64,000 bases of DNA from Alternaria dauci. Taxonomy: Eukaryota > Ascomycota > Dothideomycetes > Pleosporales > Pleosporaceae. Position numbers and translations under genes: made by a program. The notes under the pieces are model-generated. The model saw only the letters and a list, made by a program, of their open reading frames with translations. It was not told the origin of the DNA and did not search any database. The DNA is taken from contig NC_091276.1 in the NCBI RefSeq assembly GCF_042100115.1, positions 2,790,001 through 2,854,000 of the forward strand, in the 5' to 3' direction. Position 1 is the first letter of the stretch. Every line of letters starts with the position of its first letter. Shown here one piece after another: positions 9,717 to 19,874 of the stretch.

Positions 9717-11559
9717 TCACTCCAGGATAGTACAAAGCGATGCCAGTCGCTGTCTCTGGTCTTGGAATTCGCCCTCGCCCTGAGCCTCCTGAGATTCAGC
9801 ATCACCTTGAAGTTTATTGTAGTCATACTGTCTCAGGAGCCCACTAGCTGAAATTGATAACCTCCCAATACGTTTGAAGGTCGCCGTGTCATCTTCAGCT
9901 GCAACAATAACGAGGCACTCGAGTGTCCAGTAGCCCCACCGATGATGCAGCAGGATGGGTAGGCAGAACATAACCTGTGCGTCAGAGGGCTTATAATCCA
10001 GTATGACGCGTGGTGAGCCATATGTTGAGTTATACAGCCGCTCCCCATCGATGTATGTATCGAAGTTCATGTCCGAACTTGACCGAAGTTCCATCTTTGT
10101 AAGGAACCCGAATAATCGAAGCACGCCATCCAGAACCTCGGAAAAATCGTCGTCTATTTTAGTGGTCACCTTGCAGCCTCTGAATTCTACCATGATATAG
10201 ATGCGAATTGATGAGCTGTTGTTGAGGTGGCATTTTGTGTAGCGCTCGAGGAGGTCGTGCCAGGCGTGCCAGAACTTATAGTCATAAAGGTTAGGTATAG
10301 TTTGGTCGATCTCTGATGGGCGATGATGGTGTTCGTAAATATTGAACTGATAATTTTGCTCTTCGAAATTTGTGGTCTCAAGGTCAGCGCTCATCGTAGT
10401 GGGGAGTTCTTCGCAGACTAGATGTTCGTAACACTGCCAAAACATCTGGTTGGAGTTGAAGTGCAGGATTCTCGGAGGCAACCGTAGCTCTTGAACTACC
10501 CATGCTCTTCTCATGAGAGGCTGGTCATCGAAAGCTTCAAGCCAGATTTTTGAATGATATATCTGGACAATACCATTGGTTCGATCGTCCCAGGAGGTCT
10601 GTATTTCACAGGTTACCATGGAGCCAGCTTCACGTGTGCGAAAACATCCAGAACTGCCCTTCGCGCTAGCAGTCGCGGCAATGCTGAGGACGGCATGTTT
10701 GTAGACTTCGTACATCCTAGGTGCTTGTTCCTCCCAGTCTTTCTTCGAGTCCTGAAATATGCACAAGGAATCTATCCAGATGTGGTGCAGCCCCAAAGTC
10801 TTCGCTGTGAATATGGCATCCTGGAACGTTTGGCTGAGCATCAACGTTGAGATACCCTCAATCAGCTGGTCCTTGGTGGTATCGGTCAGCTTGAAAAATT
10901 CATCTGGCCCCCAGCAATGACTTAGGGTGGCATAGCGAGGGGCGGGTGCTATGTCCGATAATGGCTCCATTAACAAGCGGACTCGATCTTTGTCTTCTAT
11001 ATAGAGAAGACGCATGGCAGATGCTTTCCTAAGGCTCCGCGCTCTGACAAGCTCTGCAGCCTGACACTTGGAGTGTGTCGCAAGGCACTGCGACAACCAT
11101 TTCTTCGGAGCTTCTAAGTTAGACGTAGATGTAGTCGAGAGAGGCGAGTAACTATGTTGAGTCTGATGATCTACTGTTCGACGTCAGTGAACCGGAATTG
11201 CTTTCAAATAATTGAATGGCGGGCCTACGCTGCGTTTCCCCATACGAAAATTGTACGTAATCGAGGGCTAGATGAGAGGGGAAACGAAAGTAGAACGTCT
11301 TCGATGTAAAGGTGTATGCTGTGATGCTGTGCTCACTGGCATCAGCATCATCAGAGAGAATTTCGTTCTCCAAATCTGATAGTTTTGAAAACTCTTTCCA
11401 GAGCGTCTTGCAGATGAAACAGTTCACGTTAGCTGCACGTGCGAGACTTGCAACAGAAACATGATGTGCGTTCATAGTTGCCTCTAGACTGATTTCAAAA
11501 GAGCCTTGAAATATACGCGAGCACTGATTACAAAGTGCTGGAGCCTCCGAGGCAGACAT
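9717..11559 (-). CDS. HET domain protein (heterokaryon incompatibility type)
   Basis: Two exons, 11559-11229 and 11173-9717, are joined by a 55-nt intron (GTAGGC donor, CTGAC branch, CAG acceptor), giving about 595 residues. The N-terminal exon has the Cys-rich start seen in many HET proteins (ALCNQCSRIFQG, later CFICKTLW). After the junction come WLSQCLATHSKC and the HET domain itself: RYATLSHCWG near residue 190, HIWIDSLCIFQDS, DWEEQAPRMYEVYKHA and SIAATAS. The first has the canonical spacing before the second and third motifs. HET proteins trigger growth arrest or cell death on recognition of non-self in some fungi; most genomic copies are untested. No repeat or NACHT region follows the domain. 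Translating without the intron splits the gene into two shorter frames. Confidence 0.88.
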
Positions 11560-12123
11560 AGCTCCACCTTAATGGTATTGCGTTAGGAAGAAAGAGTACC
11601 GGTGCCGACGACTTTGAGGGAGGAAAATAGATGGAGTGGGTCAGAGTCTCAGTCGATACTGACACTCGTCCGTAGCTGCTGTTCTTCGGGGATATCATCC
11701 GTCTTCTTTCGTCCTGTCTTGATCGCTGCGCAGATTTGTTGGAGCCAGACCAGATCGTTGCCACGTGAATTTGGCTTCCAGTAGCCTCCAGGGCAGGTTC
11801 TGGTCAATGTTGGTGATACGGCTGAATGAATGGTGACGCTTAGTCCTCGAGGCGGGGTAAATAAGGTCCGTCTTATCAGTGCACATAAGACGGCAGAAGT
11901 CATGAAGAGCTGGTGTTCGTGGCTTACATATAGCGCGAAAGAAATTAGGCAGCAGTGCACTTACTATTCGCTCTCGCATAATGCGCTATCGCGTGATTTC
12001 GTGTTTACGCGTTGAAAAGGCCGTGAACAGCCATGTTCAGCGAGTCTGCAGCTCTCGTCCTCGTACCCAACCCGAGGTCCATATACAATCTCTACATTGT
12101 TTTCTATAGACTCAACACGCAAA
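11560..12123. other. Divergent intergenic region
   Basis: About 560 bases between the divergently transcribed HET gene and DUF4267 gene; it must carry both promoters. A minus-strand frame of about 100 codons (11649-11960) has no recognisable motif and I do not call it. Confidence 0.45.
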
Positions 12124-12543
12124 ATGTCTCCACGCGCCCTATCTACCCACCCCTCTCTCCGCTACGTCTCCACAGCCTTCGGCGGCATATTCCTAACAAT
12201 TGGCCTAACCTACCTATTCTCGCCCCGCCGCGGCTATGAGCTCTTCGGCTTCAGCGCTGCCCCCAGCACACCGGCCGCCTGGTCTCAACCCGAGTGGGCG
12301 CTGATAGAGCGCATTATGGTTCTATACGGTGCGAAGGACGTGTTCGTGGGTGTTGCCATCTTAGCGGCGACGTGGAGCGGAAATCGGAGGATCGCGGGGT
12401 TGTTGCTGGTTGCGGCCGGGGCGTGTGCTGGCGTGGATGGGTGGGTCGTGGGGAAGGAAGCGGGGGGAGGGGAGTGGAACCATTGGGGGTATGGGAGTGT
12501 GATGGCTGGGTGGGGAGCGGTTATGATGGGCGTGCTGGGTTGA
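12124..12543 (+). CDS. DUF4267 small membrane protein
   Basis: A 139-residue single-exon protein. The ATG at 12124 gives the N-terminus MSPRALSTHPSLRYVS; an upstream in-frame ATG at 12097 is possible but less likely. It has about four hydrophobic segments and the motifs FSPRRGYELFGF, ERIMVLYGAKDVFVG, CAGVDGWVVGKEAG and WNHWGYGSVMAGW, which match the fungal DUF4267 family as I remember it. The function of the family is unknown. The protein is probably an integral membrane protein with short loops. Confidence 0.85.
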   Translation: MSPRALSTHPSLRYVSTAFGGIFLTIGLTYLFSPRRGYELFGFSAAPSTPAAWSQPEWALIERIMVLYGAKDVFVGVAILAATWSGNRRIAGLLLVAAGACAGVDGWVVGKEAGGGEWNHWGYGSVMAGWGAVMMGVLG

Positions 12544-12819
12544 AGAGGTGATGGGACGGTGGAGGCATCTTGAGGCTTACGGACTAGGACAAGGGTAGGG
12601 AGGTTTTAATGAGTGCCTGCGAAATTGCGCTACATGACAATGTGGATGCGAAAAAGCGGCTTTACACTCTCGTGGGTTGATGGATTGTTACAACGAAAAT
12701 AGACCCTTGACTCTCCCACGTGCAGTCGCGTGTCTTTAGCGCGACTTCGGGACGGCGCGTCATGACAGCCGCGTTGCGGCCCACATGTCTTTGACAAGAA
12801 CCACACATGAACATTAGCA
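12544..12819. other. Intergenic region upstream of Sld7
   Basis: About 275 bases that should contain the terminator of the DUF4267 gene and the Sld7 promoter. No motif recognised. Confidence 0.4.
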
Positions 12820-14432
12820 ATGACCGATATCTGGAGCGGCGACATTTTGCTGCCAGATAATGATACCGTCAGAGGTACACGTGATCGCTTTTCCGGGTAT
12901 ACCGCGGCTAACATGCTCCAGACATCAGCCTTGCGTCGCAAAACCTCGCGTCTTCACTAGCCCTTCCCGCCACGCCTCTACACTTCCTCGCAACCGTCGA
13001 TACTTCCAAGATACCGCTTTATCTTGCCGCTGGCCCCAGTCTCGATGTATGGACAACAGAAGAAGCAACTCAGGCTTGGTTCGAGGCGATACTGCTGAGC
13101 AATCCCCCGCCTGCAGAAGCACCCAGCCACGATGCAAAACAGTGGTGGCAGCTTGCGCGCTCGCAGTCGCCAATTGGCGTTCTCGTGCAAGTTGAAAGAC
13201 CTGAGGGAGAAGATGCGCATCAGCCACGAGTGACTGAGATACTTTTCTATGGCACAATTGCTGCTCTGGTCACAAGTGGGCTACCAACACCCCCGTCCTC
13301 TTCGTCTTATGTCGACAATGCGCACGGCGAGATTCTGCCTGAGCTTCAAGTACACGCTCTGCCACTATCGTCCGATTTGCTGCATACTACTATTGACATT
13401 CCGAGCGACACCGAACCGCAATTCCTCCCGCCACTACGCGACTCCCACGTCCACCCAAAATCACCGAAACGCAACCGCGACCTCTTCGAAGAGGCCACTA
13501 TACAGTACAAGAAAGCACGAGGCCGAGGTGGACGCGCAGTATCCGCAGCTGCAGCACGTGTTAGCGAATCGCAGAACGTATACACCCATCGCAAATCGTC
13601 CCTCTCCATCGATACAAAAGCCTCGCCCTATCCAGACTCCAGACCGCCGTCTGCTTCCGACCACTTATCCCGACCTACATCGCGCCGCATCTCCCGATCG
13701 CCAAGCATCTCGTCCGATACCAGACCGCTGAGTCGGAAGGGATTGCCGGAATCCCATGCTCGACGGAGCAATTTGTCACAGGTTGCCACAGTCCCGATAC
13801 AGCCCGAAGAGCCAACAACAGAGTCGCGCAACAAAGATGCACTTGTGAAAGTGGTCATGGCTGCGATGCGCATGCATGGACTGCAGCAGCGGAAACAGAA
13901 CAGATCGCGTCGCGCCTCTGCCGCTGGTGCAGAAGAAAGCCAGCAGCTGAGTGAGGCGGCGGCGGCTGAAGAGGCTGCAAGGGACGACGAATACAAACTC
14001 ATCTACCACCAGACCTACAAAGGCGCTGCACTGGCACTGGTAAGTCACACGCTCCCTTCTACATACGCATTTCTCGAGATTCCACCTAACCATCTCCAGC
14101 GCAAACACATGTCCACCCTCCCCTTACATGCCACACCCGATAAGATGCGCGACATCGTCGAAAAGCTGCTCACGCTCTTCCTCTCCGATCCGCTCGCCGA
14201 ACCAGAACCGGTACCGATACCTATAGAATCCGTAGCGACACCTGGCGACAAGTCGAGGATTGGGCTTTTCGGATCTGCGCATGGTCACGCTAGTCCTTTT
14301 GATTTGCCGAGTACGCAGAGAAGGCCGGGTATGATGCGGGCTGTGACTGATAGTCATGTGTATACGGGAAGCCCCGTGAGTAAGAAGAGGGTTATGACGA
14401 GCATAGGGGACACGCTGGGTGTGCCGGAGTGA
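12820..14432 (+). CDS. SLD7: Sld7-like DNA replication initiation factor
   Basis: Three exons, 12820-12874, 12922-14039 and 14100-14432, give about 501 residues. The first exon is only 55 nt (MTDIWSGDILLPDNDTVR), and its split Gly/Asp codon joins exon 2 across a GTACAC..GCTAAC..CAG intron. Exon 2 begins DISLASQNLASSLALPATPL and continues through FLATVDTSKIPLYLAAGPSL, characteristic of fungal Sld7 N-termini. The C-terminal domain starts at LVKVVMAAMRMHGLQQRK, continues DDEYKLIYHQTYKGAALAL across intron 2 into RKHMSTLPLHATPDKMRDIV, and matches the Sld7 C-terminal domain. Sld7 binds Sld3 and supports origin firing in the nucleus. Between the domains is a long Ser/Arg/Pro-rich, probably disordered linker. 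Without exon 1 the N-terminus would be missed. Confidence 0.85.
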
Positions 14433-14964
14433 GGTGCTGTGCCACTGCGGAACGCCGGATGAGCCGACGCAGCACAGCGGGTATCGATGACGGATCATCG
14501 CGCGATTAAGACATGGGTCGTCGAAGTATCGCGCGATATTTCGAGACATCGCTTCTGCATGTTTCCCTTCTCGGCACCGCTTGCCACTCGTGTTACGATC
14601 AGTCAGCATCATCAACCCACCGAAAGCGGAAGTCGTTAAAGTTAATGCTACAACGACATACCCGACGCGCAGGACCAAATTACGTGCCCCTGGAGTAAAA
14701 TATCACGAATACGGACGGCGAGGTATACCGCAGGAAGCGACCTCAACCCACAGTTGCCTCACGTGTTGCAACATTGAGTGGGTTCTGTAACATCGTATGC
14801 CATGTCACCCTCGGAACCACAAGAGCTACAATATAGCGACAGTAGCGTTAATTCCGATAAACAAACCTCTATAAAGCCCTGCGACCGTACCTCCAACCCA
14901 GCATCAAATCCAGCAATACACTTCCAAACACCCACTCCATTCACACACACTTCACCAAAGCACC
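14433..14964. other. Intergenic region upstream of a secreted protein
   Basis: About 530 bases. The last 150 are C-rich and A-rich without G runs, as in fungal 5' leaders. No gene is seen. Confidence 0.4.
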
Positions 14965-15450
14965 ATGCGTACCACCATCCCCGCCCTCGCCCTGCTCGCC
15001 ACCGGCGCTTCCGCAGCAGCAATTCCCTGGACCTGGGACGTCACCGGCTTCTCCAGCATCTGCAGCGCGGCCATATGCCGCTACTCGTTCAACGTGTCTG
15101 CTCCCACAGGACCCTCCGGCCAGCCCTCTTTCGACGCCAGTTTCTGTTCTGGTACCAGTGTACAGGGCGGATATAAAGCATGCAGTGTAGTAGGCGTTGA
15201 TGTACCGGCCAATGTCCAGACGCAGGAGTTCAATCAGGGGTTCGATATTGGCGCGATTGTTAGTGTGCGGTACACGTTTACGCAGTGAGTATAGATCAAA
15301 GGATGATGTGGGTGCGGGGGAGGGAAGCTGATTCGTGACAGGGGTGATGTGACGTATACGTATACGGGTAATAACTCGGTTGCGCATACTGGTCTGGGTC
15401 CGGCGGTGGAGTTCCAGATTATTCCTACGGAGGTTACTGCGGTGGCTTAG
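14965..15450 (+). CDS. Small secreted cysteine-containing protein
   Basis: Two exons, 14965-15284 and 15342-15450, are joined by a 57-nt intron (GTGAGT donor, GACAG acceptor) and encode about 142 residues. The N-terminus MRTTIPALALLATGASAAAI is a clear signal peptide. The mature protein has four cysteines (about residues 33, 38, 61 and 73), enough for two disulphides, and a beta-rich composition (VSVRYTFTQ, then the exon 2 start GDVTYTYTGNNSV). It is therefore probably secreted. Size, cysteines and lack of a known enzyme motif fit a candidate effector or a small allergen-like protein. No family is recognised with certainty. If the intron were not removed the protein would end after 107 residues. 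Confidence 0.75.
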
Positions 15451-15693
15451 AGAGATGGGGATTCATCACGCATGGGGATGCGAGGGGGTTGGTTGGATGA
15501 GAGTGCTTGGCGGGATGGGTAGTCTTTCACGGAAAAGCTAAGCAGAAATATCATGTGTATGTGCTATCGGTGTATGTTCACATCATGTGTTTTGGTTCCG
15601 TTGAAGCGTGTGAAAGCCGGAAATCCTCGAGAGCCGTCAGGATAAAACGTGAAAGTGGTTGATATTAGCATTACTGATTAGTGACATACTATC
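15451..15693. other. Convergent 3' region
   Basis: About 240 bases between two converging genes; G-rich on the plus strand at first. Nothing called. Confidence 0.4.
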
Positions 15694-17463
15694 TCACTGG
15701 TTCTTTGCCTTCTGCCGAGAAATTAAGTGAAGTTCAGGCGGCACTATCGAAGACAGTACTGGTGGCATTTCGACGTCTTCCGGGATCCTGAACAAGCGCA
15801 TACAAAGGACGATGCGGCTGAAAGACGGCGACGCAGTCAAGACTGCGGCCGGAACGCTCAACAACAAGCTTATAGTAAGCATAAAGAGCCTGCCGCGTCG
15901 GAAATCATCCAGAGTAAGTATCGCGCCTGCGAGACCAACGCCGATCAAAGTTGGCAGCCAAAGGCTTCGGAAGCCATCTCGCCAACTGAGGCCGATACGA
16001 TCGCGATTTTGGCCGTCCCAGGCAAATGAACTATTGATAAAAGAACCAAAGACCTGCGCAGATATTACCATACTCATGGCGGGAGCGACAATGACCGCAT
16101 AGGAAAAATGGGTACAACAGGAGACGACCCAACGGAGGGCGTCTCCAAAGCTTCTAACGCACTTGGTTGCTATGTAGAAATCACCAGCAATCCTGGACAA
16201 GGATGCCAAGACAATGGCCAGCGGTTGAGAGTAGACTTCGAGATATTCCATATCGCGAGCTTTATCCCCGGATATTGCCGATTTGATGAGAACTGCAAAG
16301 GTCACCACAGTCCAAGCGACCGGGCCCAGATAGGAACATAAAATATGGCATATTTGGACGCGATCAAAGAAGTCGAGACCAGGCTGGTTGAACAAAGCAA
16401 GATACTGAATGGTGCCCCGGCACCAGCGAATATCGCGGCGCATATGATCGATGAGAGTAGGAAGGTTTGCTTCGTAGCTTCCATGCTGTACGGGCAGCAG
16501 CCGGACCTCGTAGCCGGCGCGGCCCATGAACTTGGATTCGATAACGTCGTGGCTAAGAATGTGGCCCCTGAGCGGCGGTCTTTCGGTAAGAAATGGCAGT
16601 TTGCAGTGGTCTCGAAATGCCTCGGTGCGGATCGTTGCGTTGTGGCCCCAGTAGATCGCACGATCTCCGTACCACCAGCTCAGTCCTGTGTTGTGGATAT
16701 GCCTGGTGAAGAAGTTCATGATACGGTTGAAGCCACTTGTCGACGGTGTGTTGCCAAACTGGGTTTGGATGATGCCGATTCGCGGATTGTTCTCCATACT
16801 AGAGACTAGCCGTACTAGTAAGTCCCCGCTCATGGTGCTGTCCGAGTCGAGGGGAACGAAGAATTCGTCGCCTTCGGAATGGCGCTCGACATAATCGAAA
16901 GCGTTACCAGCTTTGAAACCGATATTTTCGCTGCGGCGGCGGTAGAATGCCGTTCGGTACGTGCCTATGCTCAGGCCATCTTTGATCTTCTCGAATCCTT
17001 CCTCTTCCATGCGTATGATATCCGGGTAGGTAGTGTCGCTTAGCAAGACGAATCTGAAGTTTCCAAGGCGACCCGTCTGAGACAAGCTATCGTGGATAGC
17101 AAGCAGGCGATCGAGTACTGGACCCGGGTCCTCGTTGCGCATGTAAATAGTAAGTGCAGTTGTCGAACGCAGTTCTGGAAGCGGACCGTGGGCGTCGAAA
17201 TATGGAAATATGGATTTTTCTGCATTCCCAAATGTCATGATACAAAGGCCAATGATGCTGGTCCAGAGATCAACGACAAAGGAGACGGAGCCGAGGAGAA
17301 TGCAGATGATCAGGAAGACCTCGAAAGGGCTGATGCCGCCTGGTCTTAGTAGCACAAAGCTGTTCCACATGACTAGGAATAATGTTGCGGTTTGAAGGCC
17401 CAGGGCCAGCAATTGACGCCGCGTGACTCCATGCGCGTGATTGGAGATGGGAATATTACTCAT
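15694..17463 (-). CDS. Family 2 glycosyltransferase resembling bacterial OpgH/MdoH
   Basis: One uninterrupted 589-residue frame. Two N-terminal membrane segments (about residues 18-40 and 47-75) precede a GT2 domain: YMRNEDPGPV, FVLLSDTTYPD, the DxD site in PLDSDSTMSGD (D206, D208), YWGHNATIRTEAF, the acceptor-base region ILSHDVIESKFMGRAGYEV (H305, D306) and RRDIRWCRGTIQY (342-354), the R-x-x-R-W motif of processive synthases. Several membrane helices follow. The order and wording of these motifs match the glucan biosynthesis glucosyltransferase H family, which makes osmoregulated periplasmic glucans in proteobacteria, rather than chitin or hyphal glucan synthases. All catalytic motifs look intact. 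It is shorter than bacterial OpgH because the N-terminal extension is missing. No OpgG-like partner is in the window. It should use UDP-glucose at a membrane; the product is unknown. Confidence 0.8.
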   Translation of the reverse strand: MSNIPISNHAHGVTRRQLLALGLQTATLFLVMWNSFVLLRPGGISPFEVFLIICILLGSVSFVVDLWTSIIGLCIMTFGNAEKSIFPYFDAHGPLPELRSTTALTIYMRNEDPGPVLDRLLAIHDSLSQTGRLGNFRFVLLSDTTYPDIIRMEEEGFEKIKDGLSIGTYRTAFYRRRSENIGFKAGNAFDYVERHSEGDEFFVPLDSDSTMSGDLLVRLVSSMENNPRIGIIQTQFGNTPSTSGFNRIMNFFTRHIHNTGLSWWYGDRAIYWGHNATIRTEAFRDHCKLPFLTERPPLRGHILSHDVIESKFMGRAGYEVRLLPVQHGSYEANLPTLIDHMRRDIRWCRGTIQYLALFNQPGLDFFDRVQICHILCSYLGPVAWTVVTFAVLIKSAISGDKARDMEYLEVYSQPLAIVLASLSRIAGDFYIATKCVRSFGDALRWVVSCCTHFSYAVIVAPAMSMVISAQVFGSFINSSFAWDGQNRDRIGLSWRDGFRSLWLPTLIGVGLAGAILTLDDFRRGRLFMLTISLLLSVPAAVLTASPSFSRIVLCMRLFRIPEDVEMPPVLSSIVPPELHLISRQKAKNQ

Positions 17464-19874
17464 GTGGTTTAACTTCTAGTTCGAACTTCTTGCGCCTGTG
17501 GTGTAATGAACTTGTGGAGACAGAACGTATCGTGAGGAAGAACTGAAGTTGGGAGTAGCGAGAGACGACTTTTCTTACTTCATGAAAAGAGCTGACAGAA
17601 TATGAGGATTGAGATACACTAGTCGAAATGAATGGGAGATTCGTTTCACGGACGAAACGACCACCGAGCATACCTAATGATTAGTAGTTAAGTTGCGCAT
17701 TGTCTTCGACCAGATGAAAGATTGCCGACCAGCTATTGCGAATTATTTTCGCCATTCAGATTGATCACCACGCGTCCCGAGTTGTGGTGTTCTAGAATCT
17801 CCACTCTTCTTTCACGACCATGCTTGGCCTCTGGCACATCCGACGTAGCCGCGATGTGGCGCAATGTCGGAGGTTTGCTGCTGTCTTGAATCCGTTCAGA
17901 CGATCGAAAGGTAAGTTGTATCGAACGTCAGACTCGTCCTGTGTTTTAACTCAGCAACTATCTACCGTGTACCGTGTAGTAGTTGTTCGCACCAGGACGG
18001 CAGTCATACGTCATGAGAGCAGACCGCCTCGAGGAGCCCCTGAACCTGGACCATTTTACACCGTTGTAGACAACGGTATAATTTCGTCGATATTTGGCTC
18101 GTGTTCCGTTAGTGCTGATGTCTGGAGCATTCGGGTAAACTACCTGGTCGGGATACGAGATCGTGGCTGGGGTCTGTGTCCCTCCAGCTGGTGCATATTT
18201 GCAATGCCAAAAAGATCTTATGTTGTTGTTCGCTATAGTATTTCTGTAACATAGTCATATACTTTACTATCGAAGGTTTACAGATATGAACAAAGCGCCG
18301 GGTAGCGATGCGTGCTCAAGACGAGTTCATCGCGACGCCTTGTGGATTACTCAGTGACGATCGACGATAGGGGTTGCCAAGGTGGATTGCGTATACTCGG
18401 CTAGCATTCCATTTGTACAAATACCGTGTTCGCACTCTTGTGATATCTCAAGCTCTGACGCGAGTCGACAAGCTTTTCTTGGGAGTATTAATACACGCTA
18501 TGCTATCAGGGTCGCTAAACTGTACCTCATGACGGGAAAGTACGCCGGTACGATCCGAAAAATGCAAGTATGTGCCCTGCTGTGGTGTTCACATATACCG
18601 ATTGGTCCATGTCGTAGGTAATGAATCGTCCATCGCCAGGTTCAATCCTGTTGCAAGGAAGTGACGAACGACTGGGGTGACAGAGTTCACCACGACAAGC
18701 CACGGAAATCTCTATTCGCACGATTTTCGTTGCTTTGCCCATTTATTTTGTTATCCAAAACGTGTCTTCTAAAAAATAGTACATCGATCTTTCGTTGTTT
18801 GAGCAAGAACGGCGAAGGTTGCGTTGAACAGATCGGGATCCATAAGGTATCGATCGAACGATTGTGGACAGGAGAACTTTTCGCCTGCAACTTACACAAG
18901 TATGCTCCTGAACAAATTCTGGCGACCGCTAACGGATGTCCAGGAGTGTTGAGACGGTTGGATAGTGGTCCAATCTGCATCAGATTTGGCCTATTTTGCT
19001 TGCTACGCACGTCCACAGGGTCGAACATCAGATCTGGATGTCGGCCGATGACCATGCCCCGTTGCAGGTAAGTGTGAAGGTACTGCGAGTTGATGGAACG
19101 TACCTAACCTATAATAGACGGATGATCGCCGTCTATAGTTCCATACCAGTAATCAGCCGTCATAGCCCGGCCGGCTAGGGAGGGTCCCGCTATGCGTCTG
19201 AGAAAGACGTTGCAAAGTCGCTGAGAGTACGTGGATGGCGCTGGTTGTGAACGGAGCTAGATTACGCGTCTTTGAAGCAGGATAACAGGTATCAAGAGAT
19301 TTTCGAGCCGACATTGCGACAAAACCAGCGCTAGCCTATATCGGGAGGTTCCACTCTTACTATCGCCCTTGCCACAGACCATTTGATTGTTGTGACTTTA
19401 GAAACTCGGGTGGCAGTCCAATAGGTCTCACCAAGGTGTGGGTGCTGCTAGGGAGGAAATCAAGAGCTGTGGGAGTGCAGATAAGGGAGCAGCCATGAGG
19501 GAAGACGATGTCGACGGAAATGAGTTGCCGACATGGCTCGTGCATCGGAATGTTCCGAGAAAAATCAAAACTTCAAGCTTCCCCATCTCACCACTTCACG
19601 TCCAACGCTCATCCACCTTTGGCTAATCGAGTCCGCCGACCATGGCGCCGCAAGTAACGGTCTTGTTCTCATCGCCCATCTTTGAACAAAAGTTGGGCTG
19701 GATCAATGATCTGATTCAACAAAATGAGTCGTGAAGTGCTAGCTTTCTCTACCGATGTCTTTGGTCTATCACCTTATCACCATCCCGTCATATTTTCAAA
19801 ACATCCACCAGACAGGGCCCCAACGCTTGGCTCTGGGACCATTCGAAGTCCAACATGTGTCACCCATCAGATTC
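17464..19874. other. Gene-poor stretch, no gene seen
   Basis: About 2.4 kb between the start of the OpgH-like gene and the end of the fusion gene. Frames up to 144 codons exist (for example 17820-18254), but their composition is not protein-like and no motif was found. No tRNA or repeat could be supported. Confidence 0.45.

Noticed and set aside
11649..11960. A 103-codon minus-strand frame upstream of the HET gene
   Set aside because: No family resemblance and no donor or acceptor pair that joins it to the HET gene convincingly.
18600..18660. A tRNA B-box-like GGTTCAATCC
   Set aside because: No matching A box at the right distance and no cloverleaf could be drawn.
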